A DNA stretch of 64,000 bases, taken from Micromonospora sp. WMMD1082. GTDB lineage: Bacteria > Actinomycetota > Actinomycetes > Mycobacteriales > Micromonosporaceae. Shown piece by piece: positions 58,680 to 64,000 of the stretch. A program made the position numbers and the translations under genes. The stretch lies in assembly GCF_029626175.1 (NCBI RefSeq), contig NZ_JARUBM010000002.1, positions 1,426,001-1,490,000 on the forward strand, in the 5' to 3' direction. Each line of letters begins with the position of its first letter. Position 1 is the stretch's first letter. The notes under the pieces are model-generated. The model was not told the origin of the DNA. It saw only the letters and a list, made by a program, of their open reading frames with translations, and ran no database searches.

Positions 58680-61445
58680 ATGTTCGGCGCCATCCGCCGC
58701 CTCGCCGTACGCGCCGTCGCCGCCGCACTGCTGGCGGCGGCCGTCGCCGGGCTGCCCGCCGCCCTCGTCGCCTTCATCGGCTGGCCGCTGCCGTCCAAGG
58801 TGCCGACCGGTGACCAGCTCTCCGCGTGGATCACCAGTCCGGTCACCGACGCCGTCATCCTCAACGCCCTCGCGGTCGCCGCGTGGCTGCTGTGGGCGGC
58901 GTTCCTGCACGCCATCGCGGCCGAGGCCCGCGCCGCCTGGCGCGGCCTGCCCACCCGGGCCACCACCCGCCGCACCGCGAACCCGCTCCGGCTGGCCGCC
59001 GCCACGTTGATCACCGCGCTGACGTTGGGCACCCTGTTCGGTGGCGCCGCAGCCGCCGCGAGTCCCACCCCCGCCCAGGCCCGGCCCGCGACCGTCCAGG
59101 TTGTGAAGGCCGCCCCGCCGGTGCTGGTACAGCAAGGCCCGGCCACCATCCACGTCGGCGACAAGACCTACACCTACGTCGTCGAACGCCGCGACACCCT
59201 GTCGAAAATCTCCAAGGAGTGGCTCGGCGAGGCCAACCGGTGGCCGGAGATCTGCGAGCTGAACTGGCACCGCCACTTCCCGAAAGTCGGCGGCACCCTG
59301 CGCGACTGCAACCTCATCTACCCCGGCTGGGACCTGCGGCTACCCGCCGACGCGAAACCTCCCGCGAACGCGACGCCAGCGCCGACCACGCCGCCGCAGA
59401 CCGGCGAGCCGAACCCAGAACCCGCCCCCACGCAGGAGTCGACCCCGGCACCGTCGACCAGCGCCAGCACGGCACCCACCCAGGACCCGGACGGCGTGGT
59501 CGAACCCCCGTCGGCCACACCGTCCGCCACCCCCTCGGCCACCACCGCCGCGCCGGGTGCCGTCCCGACGCCGGCCACCAGCTCGGCGCCGGTCACACCG
59601 AGCCAGTCCGCCCCGGCCTCACCCACGACGGCGACCCCCACCACGACGGCGAGCCCGGCCGACGACGCGCAGGACGGCCGCCCGTCCGCCGACGAGGACG
59701 GCGTCCGCCTGCCCGGCGGCAGCTTCGTCCCGTGGACCTTGGCCGCCGCGATCGTCGCCGCCGCCGCCATGGTGTGGCTGCAACGCCGCCGCCGCTTCGT
59801 CCCCGGCGAAATGGCCGAGGACGACGAAACCCCGGAACTGCCCCCACCCGTCGCCGAGCTGCACCGCCAGGTCACCCGCAACCCCGACCTGCCCGTCCCG
59901 AGCGACCTGGCCGAACGCGCCGCCGCCGTACCCGCCCTGCCGCTGCTGCCGCCCGGCGGCGTCGGCCTCGTCGGCGACGGCGCGCACGCCGCCGCCCGCG
60001 CCGCACTCGTCTCCAGCCTCGCCTCCGGCGGCCCCCGCGACCCGGACCGGCGCGGCGAGGTCGTCATCGACGGCACCACCCTGACCACGTTGATCGGCGC
60101 CGACGCCGCCGCTCTCGGCCCCTGGCCGCGCCTGCACGTGGCCGACGACATCGACCACGCCCTGTCCCTGCTGGACGCGCGGCTGCTGCACCGAGCCCGG
60201 GTCCTGGACGAACACAGCCTCACCGACGTGGACTCCCTACGCGAAAGCGCACCTGACGAGGAAGCGTTGCCGCCGGTGCTGCTGATCTGCGAAACACCCC
60301 CGGCGGGGGCGCGGATGCGCGCCCGGGTCAGCTTCGGCCTCGGCAACGGCCTGGACGTGTCCGCGCTGCTGCTCGGCGAATGGCCGCACGGGTCCACCAT
60401 CACCGTCAGCAGCGACGGGCACACCAGCGTCGCTGATGGGCCGGCGGTGAAGGCGATCGGCGAACGCGTCGCCGTGCTCGACACCGCCGAGGCCGTGGCG
60501 ATCCTGACCACCCTGCGCGAGGCCCACACTGGCGAACCACCCAACCCGGTCCTCCGACCGCCCGCCGCGCCGCGGCCCGCCGCACCGGCCGCCGAGCCCG
60601 ACCCGGTTCCGCCCGCCACGAACGAACCGGCTGACCAGACGGCACCGGCGGAGCATCCGCTCGACGCGCCACCGCCCGCCGTGGACGGCAAACCGCGTGT
60701 CAAGGTGCACCTACGAGTGCTCGGCACGCCGGAAGTGGAGGACATCACCCTGCCCGGACGGGACCTGCGCGGCAGGGCCGCCGAGCTGGCCGTCTTCCTC
60801 GCCTGCCACCCCGATGGCGCGGACACCGAAACCATCGCCGAATACCTCGTACCCGACGTGCGGCGCCGCCAGGCCAAACAGTTGGTGCACACCAACGCCT
60901 CCAACCTGCGCCACGTCTTCGGCCGCGCCGGTGGACCCATCACCGGCGGGTACGTGCTCAAACGCGGCGCGTCCGCCCGCTACCGACTCGACCCCGCCAC
61001 CGTGCGGGTCGACCTGTGGCAGTTGCGGGACCTGCTCACCCGCGCCCAGCTCGCCTCCGCCCCGGCCCGCGCCGAGCTGCTGCGCGAAGCCTGCGACCTG
61101 TACACCGCACCGCTCGCGGAGGGCTGCGACTACGAATGGGTCGACCCGCACCGGGAGAAGGCCCGCCAGTCGGGCACCGAAGCCCACCTGCTGCTCGCTG
61201 ACGACGTGCTCGAATCCGACCCACAGGCCGCGTCCGACCTGCTCGACAAGGCCATCGGCCTGGACCGCTACAACGAGGAGCTGTACCGCAAGGCCATGCA
61301 CGCCCGCCACGCCCTGCGCGACGCCGACGGCATCCGCGCTCTGCTCCGCGCGCTGGCCAAGGCCCTCGCCGACCTGGACGCCGAACCTGCCGAGGCCACC
61401 ACCGACCTCGCCGCCAAGCTCCGCGCCAGCCTGGAGCAGCGGTGA
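58680..61445 (+). CDS. LysM- and BTAD-domain membrane protein
   Basis: 921 residues. Three N-terminal membrane helices lie at ~12-34, 58-80 and 101-121. A LysM domain follows (~160-215: YTYVVERRDTLSKISKEWLG; LIYPGWDLRLPAD), then a ~130-residue Pro/Thr linker, a fourth helix (VPWTLAAAIVAAAAMVWLQR) and a ~480-residue cytoplasmic part ending in a BTAD/SARP-like domain (VRVDLWQLRDLLTRAQLASA; RYNEELYRKAMHARHALRDA). LysM would touch peptidoglycan outside while BTAD is usually in transcription factors, so signalling of wall contact is an inference. Overlaps the peptidase gene by GTGA. Confidence 0.88.
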   Translation: MFGAIRRLAVRAVAAALLAAAVAGLPAALVAFIGWPLPSKVPTGDQLSAWITSPVTDAVILNALAVAAWLLWAAFLHAIAAEARAAWRGLPTRATTRRTANPLRLAAATLITALTLGTLFGGAAAAASPTPAQARPATVQVVKAAPPVLVQQGPATIHVGDKTYTYVVERRDTLSKISKEWLGEANRWPEICELNWHRHFPKVGGTLRDCNLIYPGWDLRLPADAKPPANATPAPTTPPQTGEPNPEPAPTQESTPAPSTSASTAPTQDPDGVVEPPSATPSATPSATTAAPGAVPTPATSSAPVTPSQSAPASPTTATPTTTASPADDAQDGRPSADEDGVRLPGGSFVPWTLAAAIVAAAAMVWLQRRRRFVPGEMAEDDETPELPPPVAELHRQVTRNPDLPVPSDLAERAAAVPALPLLPPGGVGLVGDGAHAAARAALVSSLASGGPRDPDRRGEVVIDGTTLTTLIGADAAALGPWPRLHVADDIDHALSLLDARLLHRARVLDEHSLTDVDSLRESAPDEEALPPVLLICETPPAGARMRARVSFGLGNGLDVSALLLGEWPHGSTITVSSDGHTSVADGPAVKAIGERVAVLDTAEAVAILTTLREAHTGEPPNPVLRPPAAPRPAAPAAEPDPVPPATNEPADQTAPAEHPLDAPPPAVDGKPRVKVHLRVLGTPEVEDITLPGRDLRGRAAELAVFLACHPDGADTETIAEYLVPDVRRRQAKQLVHTNASNLRHVFGRAGGPITGGYVLKRGASARYRLDPATVRVDLWQLRDLLTRAQLASAPARAELLREACDLYTAPLAEGCDYEWVDPHREKARQSGTEAHLLLADDVLESDPQAASDLLDKAIGLDRYNEELYRKAMHARHALRDADGIRALLRALAKALADLDAEPAEATTDLAAKLRASLEQR

Positions 61446-62170
61446 GCACCCCGACAGCGACCCGGCACCGGCCGCGCCAGCTCGCATATGCCCTTGCCGT
61501 CACGCCGCTGCTGCGCTGGCTGATCGCCCACCACAGCGTGCCCGCCGGGCAGCCGTGGCGCACCCGATGCCAGGTATGCGCCACCTCGTTGTGGCCCGCC
61601 GGGTGTGCCCCTTCGGGTCGGTGCCACACCTGCCGGACCCGCCTCGGCGCACCGCCGTACATGCTGGAGCTCGCGGCACTCGCCGCGACCGGGCTGCTGA
61701 TCTTCTCCGGGATGCACGGCTGGGAACTGGCCGCCTACCTCTGGTGGACCGCCGGCCTGCTTGTCCTGGCGTTCGTCGACGCCGCCGTGCTGCGCCTGCC
61801 GCACCGGCTGACGGCCACGACCACCGCCGGCACCGTCGTACTGCTCGCCTTCGCCGACAACCCGCACACGTCGTGGTGGACCGCCACGATCGGCGCGGCA
61901 GTGCTGGCCGCCTACTACGCCGTCATCCACCTCGCCTCACGCGGCGACCTTGGTCTCGGGGATGTGGCCGTAGCCGTCCCGATTGGCATCGCCCTCGGCT
62001 GGCTCGACTGGCGTCTGATCGTCGCGGCGACGGTGCTCGGACACGTCGCCGCCGTCGCATCGCTGCCTCTTCGCCGACGCGCGGACCAGCGACACACGCC
62101 AATACCCATGGGCACCTACCTGATCGCCGCGTCGATCACCACCGTCGCCGTCGCCGCCGCGATCCGCTGA
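61442..62170 (+). CDS. A24 prepilin peptidase (full-length type)
   Basis: A 242-residue inner-membrane aspartyl protease. The N-terminal part has two CxxC pairs (CQVCATSLW; CHTC) as in full PilD/TadV relatives; catalytic Asp sites are FVDAAVLRLPHRL (~112) and GDLGLGDVAVAVP, the GxGD motif (~170). It cuts the Flp pilin and pseudopilins at 57217-58662. GTG start overlaps the LysM-BTAD stop. Last gene of the operon; two hairpins follow at 62224. Confidence 0.93.
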   Translation: MSTPTATRHRPRQLAYALAVTPLLRWLIAHHSVPAGQPWRTRCQVCATSLWPAGCAPSGRCHTCRTRLGAPPYMLELAALAATGLLIFSGMHGWELAAYLWWTAGLLVLAFVDAAVLRLPHRLTATTTAGTVVLLAFADNPHTSWWTATIGAAVLAAYYAVIHLASRGDLGLGDVAVAVPIGIALGWLDWRLIVAATVLGHVAAVASLPLRRRADQRHTPIPMGTYLIAASITTVAVAAAIR

Positions 62171-62223
62171 TCGCGGGGCTTGACGCCGACCCGCACCGTT
62201 GACCACGGGTTCGACCGGACGAA

Positions 62224-62263
62224 CGCCGCTGTGGACAGCGGCGCACCATCCGCGCGCACGCGG
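62224..62263 (+). terminator. Two tandem hairpins ending the pilus operon
   Basis: CGCCGCTG-TGGA-CAGCGGCG (62224-62243) and CCGCG-CGCA-CGCGG (62250-62263) follow the peptidase stop, with AACCCCGTTTT after the second. Good intrinsic-terminator candidates, also placed to stop the convergent gene ending at 62281. Confidence 0.7.
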
Positions 62264-62280
62264 AACCCCGTTTTGTTAGC

Positions 62281-63174
62281 TCAGTAGGAGCCGAGCGCGT
62301 GCACGATGTCCATCAACTCGGCCCAGCCCAGGGGATCGGCCGGATCGGCGCGGAGCCGGTCGAGACCGGCGTGGATGCGCACCAACAAACAGGGGTCCAG
62401 TCCCTTGTCCACCGCACAGGTGGCTTCGATGGCCAGTTCGTTCATCGCCATCGGCAGGCCGGGCGTCCCTTCCCGCATGGCGGCGATCTTGAGTTGGAGG
62501 GCGAGGGCGCTGATCCCTGGGTCGCCGTTGTGGTAGGGCAGGCGCAGCGGCGGTTTGGCTTCCTTGCGGATCAGATCGACAGCGCAGGCGATCGTGCCGG
62601 CGAGGTTCTCCTGCACGGCTTGTTCGGTCAAGGAGTGGCCGACCAGCGCCCGCACCGCCAGGGCCTGCGGGTACTCCGGTGATATGCCGACCGCCAGCGG
62701 TACCGGATTGGCGATCTGGGTGCCGAGTTCCACCAGCGCTGACGGGTCCGCGTCGGACCCTTCGAACCAGAACATCGCCATGTCGCAGCGCCACAGGTGG
62801 CGTCGCTGCCAGGCGACCTGGACGAGCACCTCATCATCGGAGCTGGTCGGCTGTTCCCGACGCGGGTTGGTGATGACCACCGGATGGGCGATCAGCGCCG
62901 TGACAGCCTCAGCCTGCCAGTTGCGGTCCGGGGAGATCGTGCCGCCTAGATACAGCACCGAGAGCCCGCCGGGGGTGTCGAGGCTCTCCGGCGGCTGCAC
63001 CACACGGGTGTCGGTGCCCAGCAGCGGGTCCTCGGCGATCTGGAGCCGGTCCGCCTGCTCGGGCAGGGACGTGCCGACGTACCGCATCGCGCTGTGGGCG
63101 TCCGCGAGAGTCTCGGCCACCGCGATGAGCTGCGGCGACTGGGCCGAGTCGAGATAGTTGATGCGATATGCCAT
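62281..63174 (-). CDS. Nucleoside 2-deoxyribosyltransferase-like protein
   Basis: 297 residues. The central part has SVLYLGGTISPDRNWQAEAV, VVITNPRREQPTSSDDEVLV and MAMFWFEGSDADPSALVELG, the Nuc_deoxyri_tr3 pattern; the Glu in VELG fits the nucleophile that attacks C1' of the nucleoside. The first ~70 residues and the last ~100 (PYHNGDPGISALALQLKIAA) are extra. Such domains cleave N-glycosidic bonds of nucleosides or nucleotides and share the NADase-type fold. ATG at 63174. Substrate unknown. Confidence 0.82.
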   Translation of the reverse strand: MAYRINYLDSAQSPQLIAVAETLADAHSAMRYVGTSLPEQADRLQIAEDPLLGTDTRVVQPPESLDTPGGLSVLYLGGTISPDRNWQAEAVTALIAHPVVITNPRREQPTSSDDEVLVQVAWQRRHLWRCDMAMFWFEGSDADPSALVELGTQIANPVPLAVGISPEYPQALAVRALVGHSLTEQAVQENLAGTIACAVDLIRKEAKPPLRLPYHNGDPGISALALQLKIAAMREGTPGLPMAMNELAIEATCAVDKGLDPCLLVRIHAGLDRLRADPADPLGWAELMDIVHALGSY

Positions 63175-63368
63175 GTGCCGTCCCCCGGGCTTGTCGCGGC
63201 CGTGGTCATGTGGTGTGCGGGTCAGCCGAGGCCGATGCGGACGCCCACCACCTACGGTCCGCCAAGGTTCGTGCTGGCGCAACGCCGGATCTGGGCGTGA
63301 GCTGGGAGCCGGCTCGAAGCCCCGGGTCGGTACGCGAGCGGCCTGCGTCGTCGACCCTCGAATCGTGG

Positions 63369-64000
63369 TCAGGTTGCCGCCCATCGGACGGACCGGTCAC
63401 CGTTGCGCAGCGAGGCGATCCTGATGCCTAGTTGTGCGAGGGCTGCGGGTTTGCGGGTTCCGGTGCGGATGTACGCGGCGAGGGAGTGCAGGTCGCGGAT
63501 GTCGCGCAGGGCCTGGTAGTCGGGCCAGGTGGCGATGTCGTAGCCGTACGCGGTGGTGAAGGCGAGCCGTTCGTTATCGGGGTCTCCGAAGCGGCTGCCG
63601 GGTGCGCCGACGAGGACCACGTCCAACTCGCGCGGGCCGAGGCAGGCGCCTTCCCAGTCGGTGAGCAGGTAGCCGTACCGGCTGGCCGGGTCGCTCACCA
63701 GGTTGCCGGGGTGGGCGTCGTTGTGGATCAGTCCCGACCCGAGCGGGAACCGCATGCTGGCGTACCGGGCGGACAGGTGCTCGATACGGCGGTGTAGGAA
63801 CGCGGTGTCGTCGCGGTCGAGGACCGGTTCGGGGCGGGCCGCGTCGAGGCGCAGCGCCGCGCGCAGCCGGGCGAGGGGGTCCGCGGTGGGCAAGGCGAGC
63901 GGTGGTACGGGCAGCAGGTGCAGCTCGCGCAGGAGCCGCCCGAGGGCGGTGTTGACCTCCACCGGGGAGCCTGGCGCACGAGCGGCAACCTCGTGCCAGG
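63369..64000 (-). CDS. Aminoglycoside-phosphotransferase-family kinase-like protein (partial)
   Basis: The C-terminal ~210 residues of an APH-fold protein; the 5' end is past the window edge. GLIHNDAHPGNLVSDP is the catalytic H-x-D-x-x-x-x-N loop, LLTDWEGACLGPRELDVVLV the metal-binding DxE/G segment, and WHEVAARAPG with NTALGRLLRELH precede them. The frame remains open beyond 63962 to the edge, so the GTG there is not the start. Many actinobacterial members phosphorylate unknown small molecules; resistance cannot be claimed. Confidence 0.88.
   Translation of the reverse strand, partial: WHEVAARAPGSPVEVNTALGRLLRELHLLPVPPLALPTADPLARLRAALRLDAARPEPVLDRDDTAFLHRRIEHLSARYASMRFPLGSGLIHNDAHPGNLVSDPASRYGYLLTDWEGACLGPRELDVVLVGAPGSRFGDPDNERLAFTTAYGYDIATWPDYQALRDIRDLHSLAAYIRTGTRKPAALAQLGIRIASLRNGDRSVRWAAT

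Noticed and set aside
62268..62290. tRNA-like D-arm sequence TTAGCTCAGTAGG
   Set aside because: No acceptor, anticodon or T arm can be folded around it; it includes the stop of the deoxyribosyltransferase-like gene.

Overview
This is a high-GC actinomycete chromosome segment. The coding style (GTG starts, ATGA/GTGA overlaps, strong third-position G/C), the gene content (DUF3117, FolP2, TatB-HtrA-Mrp, KorAB, ClpP with a ClgR-like regulator) and the accessory genes fit Micromonosporaceae, most likely Micromonospora or a close relative. The genus is an inference from protein character, not from a marker gene.

Positions 1-26243 are mostly chromosomal backbone: a DMT transporter fragment, HAD hydrolase, PhzF, an MgtE-N/CBS protein with a DUF1003 partner, Mrp, TatB, HtrA, an O-methyltransferase, leucyl aminopeptidase, DUF3117, PaaX/PaaG, DNA-3-methyladenine glycosylase I, a DivIVA-like membrane protein, FolP2, an orphan NuoA, a secreted repeat protein, KorA-KorB, an azoreductase/MarR pair, a RCK potassium channel, a ClgR-like HTH protein with ClpP, and an HxlR/quinone-reductase pair. 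From memory, the order FolP2 - DivIVA-like - TagA - DUF3117 - methyltransferase - HtrA - TatB - Mrp - DUF1003 - MgtE-N resembles the Rv1207-Rv1232c neighbourhood of Mycobacterium tuberculosis, without sigE/rseA and gpgS.

Positions 26244-37900 are more variable. They hold a tail-to-tail pair made of a two-TM protein and a TIR-NTPase whose C-terminal domains look homologous. The TIR gene is preceded by exactly ten copies of a 7-bp repeat that breaks the frame between a plausible start codon and the TIR domain, which suggests a phase-variable immune gene. Then follow an ECF42-type sigma factor, a decayed alcohol dehydrogenase, two SAM-dependent methyltransferase-fold proteins, a second HxlR/quinone-reductase pair sharing an operator with the first, a macro-domain fusion, a peptidase S51-like protein, and a broken calcium-binding-family gene next to its usual partner.

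At 37936 a tRNA-Arg(CCT) marks an integration site. A large serine recombinase lies directly downstream in antisense, and its last ~27 codons run through the tRNA. The lower-GC island that follows carries a pPIWI_RE conflict cassette: a REase-type protein, a DinG/XPD-like helicase with an Fe-S-type cysteine cluster, and a pPIWI_RE (Argonaute-like) protein. Two further genes upstream carry convincing PD-(D/E)XK nuclease motifs. The far end of the element is not visible.

Positions 50457-62170 hold a Tad/Flp-type pilus locus: secreted protein, lipoprotein and winged-helix regulator on the minus strand, then SAF/CpaB-like, CpaE-like, TadA, TadB, TadC, a 21-codon membrane peptide, a Flp-like pilin, three TadE/TadG-like proteins, a LysM-BTAD membrane protein and a prepilin peptidase. 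The window ends with a nucleoside deoxyribosyltransferase-like protein and a partial aminoglycoside-phosphotransferase-family gene.
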